Shown here piece after piece: positions 50,566 through 60,227 of a stretch of DNA of 64,000 nt (its first letter is position 1; each line of letters begins with the position of its first letter). The stretch is from Erysipelotrichaceae bacterium (lineage in GTDB: Bacteria > Bacillota_I > Bacilli_A > RFN20 > CAG-449): contig SVBD01000005.1 in assembly GCA_015059045.1 (NCBI GenBank), positions 25,234-89,233 on the forward strand, written 5' to 3'. The translations under genes were made by a program, and so were the position numbers. The notes beneath the pieces are model-generated. The model saw nothing but the letters and a program-made list of their open reading frames with translations. It had not been told where the DNA came from and ran no database searches.

Positions 50566-51947
50566 TAAATATTTTTAACTTGAATCTCTAATTCTTCTTT
50601 TGATCCATCGTTACTTATTAAGTAATGGCATTTATGGGCGTTTTTATCAAAAGTATGATTTTGATTTAAAGTTAAATCTTGATTTACTTTTTTACTTCCA
50701 CGCGCTTTTAGATTTCTTATTTGAGTTGGAAGAGTTACGTTAATTCCAACGATATAATCAAATAGATGAGATAATCTAGCCTCAAATAATAAAGGTACTT
50801 CAACTACTAAAAGCTTTTCACATTTATTTTTTTGTAAGAATTTGATAATTCTTTCTTTAATAATTGGGTGAACTAAATTTTCTAATTTCTTTTTCATCTC
50901 ATCATTATTTATGATGATGTTTTTAATATACTCTTTAGAAATTGATAAATCATCATTAAGGACTTGAGAAGAGAATAAGTTAATTAGTTCTTTTTTGAAA
51001 GTAATTTCTTTATATAAGTTATTAACTTCTTCATCACTTGAAAACACTTTGGCTCCTAAGTCTTTAAACATTTTTAGGACAGTTGATTTTCCTGAAGCAA
51101 TTTTACCTGTTAAACCAATGGAAATAGCGACATTTTGACATTTAGGACAATATGTTGTTCCTCTTCCATTCAATTTATCTTTTCTTAATGTAGTATTACA
51201 ACAAACACAAGGAGTATCAGATTTTCCATATGCCAATAGTTCGTTTTGGAATTTCCCATCAATACCTTTTTCTGGATGGTAACTACTTACTGTTGAACCA
51301 CCTAATTTAATTGCTTTATTTAATGTTTCTTTTGAATAGAAAAGAATCTTTTCACAATCTTCTAGAGTGAGTAAATTTGAACTTAAATATGGATTAATTT
51401 TTGATTTGAATAGGACTTCGTCAACATAGATATTTCCTAATCCTGCCATTATTGTTTGATCTAATAAATTAGTTTTAATTTCTTTTTTACTTTTTTTGAA
51501 AATATTGTAAAGATATTCAGGATTATCAATGAAGAAAGGTTCACTTCCTAACTTACTAAGTTCTTTATTTAATTCAACTTCATTAGTTTTAACTAGATAC
51601 ATAACTCCAAAACATCTTGAATCATCATAGCAAAGTTTACTATTATCTTGAAGATAGAAAATAACTCTAGTATGGGAAGAAATTTCTTCATCTTGTTCTC
51701 TTAATACATATTTACCTTCCATCCTTAAATGAGATATAATTGTGTACTCATTATCAAAATTGATAAGTAGATATTTTCCTTTTCTTCCAATAGAAGAAAT
51801 TGTTGCATTACAAAGAAGAGTAGAGAATTCTTTTAAAGATGTTTTAATCATCTTTGGATATAATACTTCTACTTTAGTAATAGTTTTATTTAAGTAGTTT
51901 CTTTCTAAAGTTCTTCTAACGGTTTCAACTTCTGGTAATTCTGGCAT
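50547..51947 (-). CDS. mutM-coaE: Fused formamidopyrimidine-DNA glycosylase (MutM) and dephospho-CoA kinase (CoaE)
   Basis: Residues 1 to about 272 form MutM: MPELPEVETVRR with catalytic Pro2, HLRMEGKY, the helix-two-turn-helix GLGNIYVDEVLF, and the zinc finger Cys247/Cys250/Cys267/Cys270. Directly after the zinc finger, residues 275-466 form CoaE: P-loop GKIASGKST (281-289), VHPIIKERI and VEVPLLFE. The CoaE domain starts without its own Met, and no RBS or in-frame start precedes ISIGLTG, so the two activities (repair of oxidised purines; last step of CoA synthesis) are made as one chain. The two genes are often neighbours in Bacillota. polA starts eight bases upstream of the MutM start, so the order is polA, mutM-coaE. 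Confidence 0.9.
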   Translation of the reverse strand: MPELPEVETVRRTLERNYLNKTITKVEVLYPKMIKTSLKEFSTLLCNATISSIGRKGKYLLINFDNEYTIISHLRMEGKYVLREQDEEISSHTRVIFYLQDNSKLCYDDSRCFGVMYLVKTNEVELNKELSKLGSEPFFIDNPEYLYNIFKKSKKEIKTNLLDQTIMAGLGNIYVDEVLFKSKINPYLSSNLLTLEDCEKILFYSKETLNKAIKLGGSTVSSYHPEKGIDGKFQNELLAYGKSDTPCVCCNTTLRKDKLNGRGTTYCPKCQNVAISIGLTGKIASGKSTVLKMFKDLGAKVFSSDEEVNNLYKEITFKKELINLFSSQVLNDDLSISKEYIKNIIINNDEMKKKLENLVHPIIKERIIKFLQKNKCEKLLVVEVPLLFEARLSHLFDYIVGINVTLPTQIRNLKARGSKKVNQDLTLNQNHTFDKNAHKCHYLISNDGSKEELEIQVKNIYHDITK

Positions 51948-51955
51948 AGCAACTC

Positions 51956-54541
51956 CTATTTACAATCATACCAAGTCTTTGCTAAAGATCCATCGACTTT
52001 TAGTTTTACTTTTAATGTATCAACGCAAGATTCCATAATATTTTTTAGAATATTAGGCATGATTTCTTTTTCTTCTTTTGGGATTTTAAATAATAGTTCA
52101 TCATGAATTTGAAGAACCATTTTAGTTTTATATTTGTTTTCTTTTAAGAATTTATCAATTTGAATCATACATATTTTCATAATATCTGCCGCACTTCCTT
52201 GAATTGGAGCGTTCATTGCAACGCGCTTTCCGAATTCTCTTGTTTGGAAGTTTTCACTTGATAATTCAGGAATGTATCTTCTTCTACCATATAAAGTGGA
52301 GCAATATCCATTTTCTTTTGCCTTAGAAATAGTTTCTAGGAAATAGTTTTTAACTTCTGGAAAATGATCGTAGAATGAAGTAATAATTTCTTTTGCTTCT
52401 TTTGCTGTTGAAGCAATTTGCTCACTTAATCCCCAATCGCTAATGCCATAGACGATTCCAAAGTTAACTGCTTTTGCTTTTCTTCTTAAATCACTAGTTA
52501 ATTCTTCTTTGCTAACGTTAAATACTTTCATTGCGGTTTCGCTATGAATATCTCCATCGTTATTAAAGATATCAATTAACTCTTTACAATTAGTCATTGA
52601 TGCAAGAATTCTTAATTCAACTTGTGAGTAATCTAAACTTAATAGATAGTTCTCATCATCGTCATAGTAGAAAGCTTTTCTAATACTTTTTCCTTCTTCT
52701 GTTCTAGTTGTGATATTTTGTAAATTTGGTTCACTTGATGAAAGTCTACCTGTTTGAGTTAAGGCTTGATTAAACATGGTGTGAATCTTTTTGTCTTTAT
52801 GAACATAACTTAATAAACCTTGAGTGTAAGTTGAGATAAGTTTAGAGTATTTTCTATGATCAATTAGTAAAGGAACAATTGGATGTTTATCCTTTAAAAA
52901 ATTCAATACTTCAATGGATGTAGATTCCTTTTTATTTGATGGAAGAAGTAGTTTATTGAATAATAAATCTGCAACTTGTTTTGGTGAGGAAATATTAAAT
53001 GTATAACCGGCTAATTCAAATATCTTATTTTGTAAATCTTGAAGAATAGTTGTGTATTCATCGTTTATTTTATTTAATACATCTTCGTTTATTGGGAAAC
53101 CTTCTATTTCCATATCACTAAGAACATTACATAGAGGTTGTTCCATTTCTAAAAGAAGTTTTTTCATATTGATTTTATCTAGATCATTTAAAACAACAGG
53201 GTAAAGTCTTTCTAAATGATAAGCCATTTTATCTAAGTAATTTTCTTCAAATAGAGATAAATTATCTTTTAAAAGAAGATTGACTCCTAAATATCCATAG
53301 ATGCTAATTGGATCATTGTTTAATGAAGGATTTAATAAATAAGATGCTAAAAATAAATCAAATTCCAAACCATTAATTTCAATTCCTTCTTTATGTAAAG
53401 CTACTTTTAATGCTTTAAAATCATAAGTTACTTTTCCTTTAGATTCATCCTTCATAAATGAAATAAAATCTTCATCGTTAAAATGATTTCTTGAGAAATA
53501 ATAAACATTTGAATTACTTGCAAAATAGATACCATTAATTTTACTGTGATGGTAATTGCCTTTTTCAATATCTAGAATCATTACTTTTGGATTAGGGATT
53601 TTATTAAATTTATTAACTTCAATTAATTCGATATTTAATATTTCATTAGTTTCCGTAATCTTTTGTTTATCAGTTGGTTTTAATTTCTTTAATAAAGAAA
53701 AACATTCATATTTTGTATAGAAAGACGATAATTCGTTATAATCATAACCAGTATATTTTAAATCATCCAAAGTGAAAGGAAGATTCATATCTGTAATAAT
53801 TGTTGCAAGTTTTTTACAAATGAGACCTTGTTCTTTATTTTCTAAAATTTTCAAAGCTAATTTGGAAGATTGAGATTCCATTCCTAAAATGATTTCTTCT
53901 AAAGAACCATATTCATTTAATAATTTAACAGCAGTTTTTTCTCCTACTCCAGGGATTCCTTTTAAGTTATCACTTGGATCACCCATTAAGCCTTTGTAAT
54001 CTTTAATTTGTTCTGGAGTTAAACCCATTTTTTCTTTTAGAGAAGAGTAGGTCATATCTTCAATATCAGTTAGACCTTTTCTTACCATTTTGATTGTGAT
54101 GAAATCGTCAATTAATTGTAAATAGTCTTTATCACTGGTGTAACAATAAGTATTAATTTTGTTTTTTGAAGCAAGTTTAGCAATACTTCCAGCAATATCA
54201 TCAGCTTCAAAACCTTCTTCTTCATAATAGAAAATACCCATAGCTTTTAATAATTCTCTCGCTAAAGGTAATTGGACAATTAAATCTTCATCAGTTTCCT
54301 TTCTTTGAGCTTTGTATTCTGGGAATTGTTGATGTCTAAAAGTTTTCTTTCCAGTATCAAAGCAAACGATAATTCGATCATCATCCTCCAAATTAGAAAT
54401 GATTTTAGTAATCATATTACTAAATCCGAAGATTGCATTAGTAGGGAATCCATCTTTAGTTCTCATAATGTTACCAGTAAAACTGGTTGCAAAGTAAGCT
54501 CTAAAAAGAAGGGAGTTACCATCAATTACATATAATTTCAT
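51956..54541 (-). CDS. polA: DNA polymerase I
   Basis: PolA of 861 residues with three domains: N-terminal 5'-3' exonuclease (about 1-285, with GFEADDIAG and DPSDNLKGIPGVGEKTA), a 3'-5' exonuclease-like region (about 300-470) and the polymerase (about 480-861; LSLDYSQVELRILA, RRKAKAVNFGIVYG, LQIHDELLF). The 3'-5' region looks inactive: the Asn/Asp of motif II are replaced (TYDFKALKVAL), as in Bacillus PolA. It fills gaps in repair and lagging-strand maturation. Its start overlaps the dnaE stop by one base (TAATG) and mutM-coaE follows. Confidence 0.96.
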   Translation of the reverse strand: MKLYVIDGNSLLFRAYFATSFTGNIMRTKDGFPTNAIFGFSNMITKIISNLEDDDRIIVCFDTGKKTFRHQQFPEYKAQRKETDEDLIVQLPLARELLKAMGIFYYEEEGFEADDIAGSIAKLASKNKINTYCYTSDKDYLQLIDDFITIKMVRKGLTDIEDMTYSSLKEKMGLTPEQIKDYKGLMGDPSDNLKGIPGVGEKTAVKLLNEYGSLEEIILGMESQSSKLALKILENKEQGLICKKLATIITDMNLPFTLDDLKYTGYDYNELSSFYTKYECFSLLKKLKPTDKQKITETNEILNIELIEVNKFNKIPNPKVMILDIEKGNYHHSKINGIYFASNSNVYYFSRNHFNDEDFISFMKDESKGKVTYDFKALKVALHKEGIEINGLEFDLFLASYLLNPSLNNDPISIYGYLGVNLLLKDNLSLFEENYLDKMAYHLERLYPVVLNDLDKINMKKLLLEMEQPLCNVLSDMEIEGFPINEDVLNKINDEYTTILQDLQNKIFELAGYTFNISSPKQVADLLFNKLLLPSNKKESTSIEVLNFLKDKHPIVPLLIDHRKYSKLISTYTQGLLSYVHKDKKIHTMFNQALTQTGRLSSSEPNLQNITTRTEEGKSIRKAFYYDDDENYLLSLDYSQVELRILASMTNCKELIDIFNNDGDIHSETAMKVFNVSKEELTSDLRRKAKAVNFGIVYGISDWGLSEQIASTAKEAKEIITSFYDHFPEVKNYFLETISKAKENGYCSTLYGRRRYIPELSSENFQTREFGKRVAMNAPIQGSAADIMKICMIQIDKFLKENKYKTKMVLQIHDELLFKIPKEEKEIMPNILKNIMESCVDTLKVKLKVDGSLAKTWYDCK

Positions 54542-57500
54542 TATTTGTTAGCCTCCATTATTTCGACTTTATTAATTACAAAACTTAATCCATAATTTTC
54601 ATCGTTTCTAAAGTATCCAGTTAAAGCAAGATATGCTTCTTCTTTGACTAAATGAGCATATTCTTCATATTGGTTATTAAATAGAATTGCTTCGATATCT
54701 TGAGTTTGATCAAATCCATTAATAATCATCATTTTGCTATTTGACTTAGTTAATATTTCTTTAACTTTAGTTACAAAAATACCAATTTTTACAGTTGCTT
54801 TCGATTTATATACGTTATAAATATTCTTAATATTATTTTTTGCAATATATGAAGAATAATCATCAAAAATAGAACCAGAAATCATAATTCCTAAAGTGTT
54901 GATTTCTTCTTCTAAATTAAGTTTTTTATCTTCAGGAATATTTTTAATGATTGGTTTAAGTTTATTTTGTTCTTCAACAGATAATAAACTCATCTCATTA
55001 ATTGTGGTTTCAGCAAATTGAATTAAAATAGGTAATGCTTTTCTCATACTTGCACGATTGTAAGAGAATCCATCTAAAGCCCCTGAATTAATTAGTGTAT
55101 TGAAGTGATTTATATTAAAACCATAAGGTAATAATCTAGCGATTATTTCATCTAAAGACGAGAATAATCCTTTTGTATTTCTTTCATGAATAATACTTTG
55201 ACTTAAATTAAATGGTAATCCTTTAATCGCGGTTAAAGGTAAAATTAATTTCCCATTTCTGTCTTGATAGTCTAATGAAGAATAATTTATATTAGGTAAA
55301 TCCAATTTAATTTGGAATACGTTAAAATCATTATTGAATTTCGAATATTTTTCATTTGAATTAGATAAGAAAGTTAGCATTGTTCCAATGAAAATAGAAG
55401 GGAAATGAGCTTTTAAATAAGCCATTTGATATGAAATTAATGCATAAGAGACAGAGTGAGATTTATTAAATCCATAATTTGCAAATTTATCAATCAATGA
55501 GAAAATATTTTCTGCGACATTAAAAGGAATGTTATTATTTAATGCTCCATCGATAAATTGCTTTTTCAAATCGTTAAATTTACTTGCATCTTTTTTAGAA
55601 ATAGCTCTTCTAAATAAATCAGCTTGGGCAAGAGAGAAATTACTAATCTTTTGAACGATTTCCATAATTTGTTCTTGATAGATAATAACACCATATGTAG
55701 GTTTTAAAATTTCTTCTACTAATGGATGAATATATTCGACTTTTTGATTTTCATTTTTTCTTGATGCATAGATATTGATATTATCCATAGGACCTGGACG
55801 ATATAAAGCAAGTAGAGCAACTAAATCGTTAAAAGATTGAATTTTAATCTTCTTTAAGGCGGAAGTAATACCTTCACTTTCGAGTTGGAAAATACCTTGA
55901 GTTAGTCCGGCATTTAAAACATCAAAAGTTTTTGAATCACAAAGAGAAATTTTTGATAAATAAAAACTTGGATTGTGCTTTCTAATTTGATTTTCACAAT
56001 ATGAAATTAATGTTAGGTTTCTTAAACCTAATAAGTCCATTTTTAAGAATCCGAGATCTTCTAAATAAATTGATTCAAATTGAGTAACTAATTTGCCATC
56101 TTGACCAATTTTTGTTGGTATGACTGAAGTTAAATCTTCTTCATTTAAAATAATACCTGCAGCATGAAGAGATTCTTGACGAGGTAATCCTTCAATCTTT
56201 TTGGCAAGATTAATAATTTTATAGAAATAAGAATCGCTATAAAGTGAAGCTAAATCCTTATTAGTTTTAATTGCTACATCTAAAGAAATATTTGGTTGTT
56301 TAATTAATGAGCAAAGATTATTAATATCAGCGTTATTAATAGAGAATATTCTTCCGATATCTCTTAAGCTTTGCTTAGCCCCAATAGTTTGGAAAGTGAT
56401 AATATTTGCCATTCTATTTTGACCATATTTTTTATTGATATAATCAATAACTTCACTTCTTGCATAGTCGGCAATATCAATATCGATATCAGGCATAGTT
56501 AAACGATGTGGATTTAAAAATCTCTCAAACATTAAATTGTATTTTAATGGATCAATTTCAGTAATTCCTAATAAATAAGAAACTAAAGAACCAGCAGCGC
56601 TACCTCTACCTGGACCAACTGGAATATTATGGCTTTTAGCGTAATCTACATAATCTTGAACTATTAAAAAATATGAACAATATCCCATTTTATCAATGGT
56701 TTCGATTTCGAATTTCAAACGTTCTAAGTATTCTTCGTTTAATTCGATTTGTCTTTTTTTTGCCGATTGTAAACACATAAATTCTAAGAATTTAGCAATT
56801 GGTAAATTTGAGTTATAAGAGAAATTTAATAGCTTTCCTCTTTTTTTATTAAACTCAAAGTTAATTGAGTTGGCTAATGAATATGTGTTTTTTCTTTCTT
56901 CTTCAGTGTATAAAGCATTAATTGCATGCTCACCTAAAAAATAGAAAGGTCCATCTAATTCGTTTTTGGAAGAAATTTTTTCTTCGTTTTTAATTGCTTG
57001 AACAATTTTTAAATTTAATGCGTCGTGTTTAGTTAAATATAAATGTTTTGGAAAACAAATGGTTTTATAATTATATTTTTTTGCAAAATCACGATATTTA
57101 TGTACTGCTTCTTTATCACTTTTTTGATAGTATTCAATTCCTAAATAAACATCTTCAAAACTCTTTGAAACTTCAAAAAGAAGTCTAGATAAATTATCAA
57201 TAGAATCAAAGTTGTTAGATAAAGTTGGAATTACTAAAATAAGTCCAGAAGAGTATTTATTTAAATTCTCTAAATTTTTATCTTTAGAAATTAAATTACA
57301 TAAAGAAGAGTAACCTTCTTCATTTTTAATATATAAGTAAACAAGCAATTCAAATGAATTGATTTTAATATTTAAACCAACACCAAAAATTGGTTTTAGA
57401 TTATTTTTTTTGCAAAGGGTATTTAGAAGAGGAAAACTATACATGTTTCCTATTTCTGAACAACAAGCAAAAGGAATTCTATTTTCGATAGAAACATTAA

Positions 57501-57573
57501 CGATATCTTCAACTTTTAATGAACTTTCTAAGAAAGTGTATCCACTTTGTACTTGTAAAGGAATGTAATTCAT
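54541..57573 (-). CDS. dnaE: DNA polymerase III alpha subunit, DnaE type
   Basis: A 1010-residue replicative polymerase without an exonuclease domain. Polymerase core motifs are PGRGSAAGSLVSYLLGI and PDIDIDIADYARSEVIDY with the catalytic Asp residues, plus PRQESLHAAGIIL and KMDLLGLRNL; a helix-hairpin-helix and an OB-like domain form the C-terminus. The N-terminal PHP domain has lost metal ligands: the usual HxH near the start reads LQVQS (about residues 6-10), so PHP-linked proofreading is unlikely. In Bacillota, DnaE cooperates with PolC; PolC is not in the window. AAAGGTGG precedes ATG. First gene of the dnaE-polA-mutM-coaE unit. Confidence 0.95.
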   Translation of the reverse strand: MNYIPLQVQSGYTFLESSLKVEDIVNVSIENRIPFACCSEIGNMYSFPLLNTLCKKNNLKPIFGVGLNIKINSFELLVYLYIKNEEGYSSLCNLISKDKNLENLNKYSSGLILVIPTLSNNFDSIDNLSRLLFEVSKSFEDVYLGIEYYQKSDKEAVHKYRDFAKKYNYKTICFPKHLYLTKHDALNLKIVQAIKNEEKISSKNELDGPFYFLGEHAINALYTEEERKNTYSLANSINFEFNKKRGKLLNFSYNSNLPIAKFLEFMCLQSAKKRQIELNEEYLERLKFEIETIDKMGYCSYFLIVQDYVDYAKSHNIPVGPGRGSAAGSLVSYLLGITEIDPLKYNLMFERFLNPHRLTMPDIDIDIADYARSEVIDYINKKYGQNRMANIITFQTIGAKQSLRDIGRIFSINNADINNLCSLIKQPNISLDVAIKTNKDLASLYSDSYFYKIINLAKKIEGLPRQESLHAAGIILNEEDLTSVIPTKIGQDGKLVTQFESIYLEDLGFLKMDLLGLRNLTLISYCENQIRKHNPSFYLSKISLCDSKTFDVLNAGLTQGIFQLESEGITSALKKIKIQSFNDLVALLALYRPGPMDNINIYASRKNENQKVEYIHPLVEEILKPTYGVIIYQEQIMEIVQKISNFSLAQADLFRRAISKKDASKFNDLKKQFIDGALNNNIPFNVAENIFSLIDKFANYGFNKSHSVSYALISYQMAYLKAHFPSIFIGTMLTFLSNSNEKYSKFNNDFNVFQIKLDLPNINYSSLDYQDRNGKLILPLTAIKGLPFNLSQSIIHERNTKGLFSSLDEIIARLLPYGFNINHFNTLINSGALDGFSYNRASMRKALPILIQFAETTINEMSLLSVEEQNKLKPIIKNIPEDKKLNLEEEINTLGIMISGSIFDDYSSYIAKNNIKNIYNVYKSKATVKIGIFVTKVKEILTKSNSKMMIINGFDQTQDIEAILFNNQYEEYAHLVKEEAYLALTGYFRNDENYGLSFVINKVEIMEANK

Positions 57574-57611
57574 AATACCACCTTTTTCATTATAAATGAA
57601 ATTTAAAGAAA

Positions 57612-57641
57612 ATTATATACTAATATAAAAGATAAATGCAA
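57612..57641 (-). promoter_or_regulatory. Promoter of dnaE-polA-mutM-coaE
   Basis: On the minus strand TTGCAT (57636-57641) and TATAAT (57612-57617) have an 18-base spacer, about 38 bases from the dnaE start. Confidence 0.65.
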
Positions 57642-57690
57642 AAATAAATTAACAAAACTATAAGAAAAATACTATTTTTTCAAATAAGTG

Positions 57691-57719
57691 TTGATTTTAA
57701 ATATGGTATTATCTATAAT
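57691..57719 (+). promoter_or_regulatory. Promoter of rpsU
   Basis: TTGATT (57691-57696) and TATAAT (57714-57719) have a 17-base spacer. The short leader forms a hairpin GAAGC/GCTTC (57731-57746) ending two bases before the RBS. Confidence 0.8.
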
Positions 57720-57764
57720 TCTAAATGGCTGAAGCGAAAATGCTTCTAAAGGGGTGAATTAGAA

Positions 57765-57938
57765 ATGCCAAAAACAGTAGTTCGTGAAAATGAATCAATC
57801 GATGATGCATTAAGAAGATTCAAGAGACAAGTTAATAAAGCTGGTACCCTTGCTGAAGCAAGAAAACGCGAATTCTATTTAAAGCCAGGACTTAAAAGAA
57901 AAATGAAGTCTGAAATGGCTCGTAGAAAATCTTATTAA
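57765..57938 (+). CDS. rpsU: 30S ribosomal protein S21
   Basis: A short gene of 57 residues, beginning [20 protein letters not shown] and continuing with the basic helix [22 protein letters not shown], the S21 pattern. RBS AAAGGGGTG is 8 bases before ATG, with its own promoter, leader hairpin and terminator. S21 helps initiate translation on the 30S subunit. The hairpin adjacent to the RBS could modulate its translation. Confidence 0.97.
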   Translation: MPKTVVRENESIDDALRRFKRQVNKAGTLAEARKREFYLKPGLKRKMKSEMARRKSY

Positions 57939-57944
57939 TTAACA

Positions 57945-57977
57945 AAAACTAGGATAAAAAATCCTAGTTTTTTTTTA
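57945..57977 (+). terminator. Terminator of rpsU
   Basis: The arms AAAACTAGGAT and ATCCTAGTTTT around AAAAA are followed by a T run. Confidence 0.92.
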
Positions 57978-58058
57978 TGCTTTTTTTTGTTTAAACTATC
58001 GTGATAAATTTTAATTACTAAATTTTTAAACAAAATTTAATTATTTATATATTAAGTA

Positions 58059-58117
58059 TTGATTTATTATTCTATCAACAATATAATTTTGGCATAAAGT
58101 TTATAAATACTAAACTT
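58059..58117 (+). promoter_or_regulatory. Promoter and operator candidate of the polyamine operon
   Basis: TTGATT (58059-58064) and TATAAT (58082-58087) have a 17-base spacer. Ten bases downstream is an inverted repeat AAGTTTA...TAAACTT (58097-58117), a plausible autoregulatory site for the XRE-cupin regulator encoded next. Confidence 0.65.
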
Positions 58118-58158
58118 ATTTTTTAAAATTATCAAACTTTTTCGGGGGTGATGTAATC

Positions 58159-58695
58159 TTGAAAATAGGAAAGAAAATTAAAGAGTTAAGAACTAAATAT
58201 AATTTAACTCAAGAGGAATTAGCAAATCGTTTGGAATTAACTAAGGGTTATATCTCTCAGTTGGAAAATGATTTAACTGAACCAAGCATATCGACTTTAG
58301 AAGATATCGTTCTTGCGCTTGGGACAAATTTGGGTGATTTTTTTAATGATGAAAAAGAATTAAATAAAGTCGTTTATAAAAAAGAAGATTACTTCGTTAA
58401 AGAAAATGTGGGTAGTAATATTACATGGCTTGTAACTAATTCTCAAAAGAATCATATGGAACCTATTATGGTTACAATTCAACCTAAATGTCAAACCGAT
58501 ATTGATTATCCGCATGAAGGACAAGAATTTGGCTATGTATTAGAAGGAGAAGTTCTTCTTTGCATCGATAAAAAGACTTATAGGTTAAAAAAAGGTGAAA
58601 CATTTTATTTTGATTCCGCTAAAAATCATTATTTAAAAAATGTTAAGGATAAAATATGTAAAGTTATTTGGGTATCTAGCCCACCAAATTTTTAA
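58159..58695 (+). CDS. XRE-family regulator with cupin domain (PuuR-like)
   Basis: The TTG start has GGGGGTG 8 bases upstream. Residues 1-65 are an HTH_3 domain (LRTKYNLTQEELANRLELTK and ISQLENDLTEPSISTLEDI), and residues about 85-178 a cupin barrel with PHEGQEFGYVLEGEVLLCIDKKTYRLKKGETFYFDS. This two-domain layout is that of PuuR and related polyamine- or small-molecule-responsive regulators. It is the first gene of an operon with potA-potD and probably represses it when polyamine binds the cupin; the inverted repeat downstream of the promoter is the obvious operator candidate. Confidence 0.9.
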   Translation: MKIGKKIKELRTKYNLTQEELANRLELTKGYISQLENDLTEPSISTLEDIVLALGTNLGDFFNDEKELNKVVYKKEDYFVKENVGSNITWLVTNSQKNHMEPIMVTIQPKCQTDIDYPHEGQEFGYVLEGEVLLCIDKKTYRLKKGETFYFDSAKNHYLKNVKDKICKVIWVSSPPNF

Positions 58696-58712
58696 AATAG
58701 GAGGATAAAAAA

Positions 58713-60227
58713 ATGAATAAAGATACAATTATTGAAATTATTGGAGTTAATAAAAAATTTGAAGATAATGACAGTTATTCGGTTGAAAACTTTAATTTAG
58801 AAGTTAAGAAAGGACAATTCGTTACTTTTTTAGGCCCTTCTGGATGTGGTAAAACTACAACTTTAAGAATGATTGCAGGATTTGAAATTCCAACAAGTGG
58901 AAAAATTCTTTTAAATGGACAAGATATTGCACAACTTCCTCCATATAAAAGACCAGTTAATACGGTTTTCCAAAGATATGCATTGTTCCCTCACTTAGAT
59001 GTATACGACAATATTGCTTTTGGTTTAAAACTAAAAAGAATTCCAAAAGTAGTAAAAGATAAAAAAGGCAATGAAAAAACTAAATATGTCCGTTTATCCC
59101 AAAAAGAAATTGACCAAAAAGTAGTTCGCGCTTTAAAAATTGTTGATCTAGAACAATTTGAATCTAGAAATGTTACTACTCTTTCTGGAGGACAACAACA
59201 ACGTGTTGCTATTGCTAGAGCGATTGTAAATGAACCTCAAATTTTATTATTAGATGAACCTTTAGGTGCATTAGATTTAAAAATGAGAAAAGAAATGCAA
59301 ATCGAATTAAAAGAAATGCATAAAAAATTAGGTATTACTTTTATTTATGTTACTCATGATCAAGAGGAAGCTTTAACTATGTCAGATGTCATAGTTATTA
59401 TGAAAGATGGTATGATCCAACAAATTGGAACACCTACTGATATTTACAATGAACCTGCAAATGCTTTCGTAGCGGACTTTATTGGTGAATCAAATATCTA
59501 TGTTGGTACTATTTACTCTGATAAGAAAGTTAGATTCTTAGGTAAAGTATGGGATTGTATTGATGAATTCCCAGTGCACGAGAAGGTTGATGTAGTTGTT
59601 AGACCTGAAGATGTTAAGATTTGTAAAGTAGAAGATGGTATTGCAGTTGGTAAAATTATTAACTGTATCTTTAAAGGTATCCATTATCAATACACAATCA
59701 TGGTTGGAAAGAATGAAGTATTAGTTCAAACTACTAAACATTATGAAACAGGAATTGAAGTAGGAATTAAAATCGCTCCAGATTTAATTCATATTATGAA
59801 AAGAGAAATTTCTTCAAATGCATTTGAAGGGTATATTACTAAAAATAATCAAGTTTCTTTCGCAGAAGCAGATTGGGATTGTGAAATCACTCAATTACTT
59901 AAAAACTCAATTATTGATGATGAAGGATATTTAGTCGATTCTAAAGGAAAGAAATATGATTTAACAGATGCAGATGTATCAGTAGAATTTGATATGGCAG
60001 ATGTTGAAATTAGTGATGATTTAGAAAGTGGAAATATCATTGGAACAATTATTGAAATGTTATATAAAGGTGACCATTACCAAGTAATTGTAAGAACAGA
60101 AGAGGAAGACGATTTTGTTATTGATACCGAGTGGACATGGAATATTAATGATACAGTAAGTTTAAAAGTACCTTCAGAAAAGATTAAATTGACATTAAAA
60201 GGAGATATTTCTAAATATGAAATTTAG
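58713..60227 (+). CDS. potA: Spermidine/putrescine ABC transporter ATPase PotA (extended)
   Basis: The ATPase of a polyamine importer: Walker A GPSGCGKTT, Q-loop VFQRYALFPH, signature LSGGQQQRVAIARAI, Walker B ILLLDEPLGALD and switch YVTHDQEEA. A charged insertion (KKGNEKTKYVRLSQ, near residue 120) is present. The 504 residues exceed the usual about 360: after the first TOBE-type regulatory region (about 240-370) a second half-barrel (about 372-504) is added with an acidic linker. Mollicutes PotA proteins are similarly long. The extra part could bind substrate or regulator. AGGAGG precedes ATG; overlaps potB. Confidence 0.93.
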   Translation: MNKDTIIEIIGVNKKFEDNDSYSVENFNLEVKKGQFVTFLGPSGCGKTTTLRMIAGFEIPTSGKILLNGQDIAQLPPYKRPVNTVFQRYALFPHLDVYDNIAFGLKLKRIPKVVKDKKGNEKTKYVRLSQKEIDQKVVRALKIVDLEQFESRNVTTLSGGQQQRVAIARAIVNEPQILLLDEPLGALDLKMRKEMQIELKEMHKKLGITFIYVTHDQEEALTMSDVIVIMKDGMIQQIGTPTDIYNEPANAFVADFIGESNIYVGTIYSDKKVRFLGKVWDCIDEFPVHEKVDVVVRPEDVKICKVEDGIAVGKIINCIFKGIHYQYTIMVGKNEVLVQTTKHYETGIEVGIKIAPDLIHIMKREISSNAFEGYITKNNQVSFAEADWDCEITQLLKNSIIDDEGYLVDSKGKKYDLTDADVSVEFDMADVEISDDLESGNIIGTIIEMLYKGDHYQVIVRTEEEDDFVIDTEWTWNINDTVSLKVPSEKIKLTLKGDISKYEI

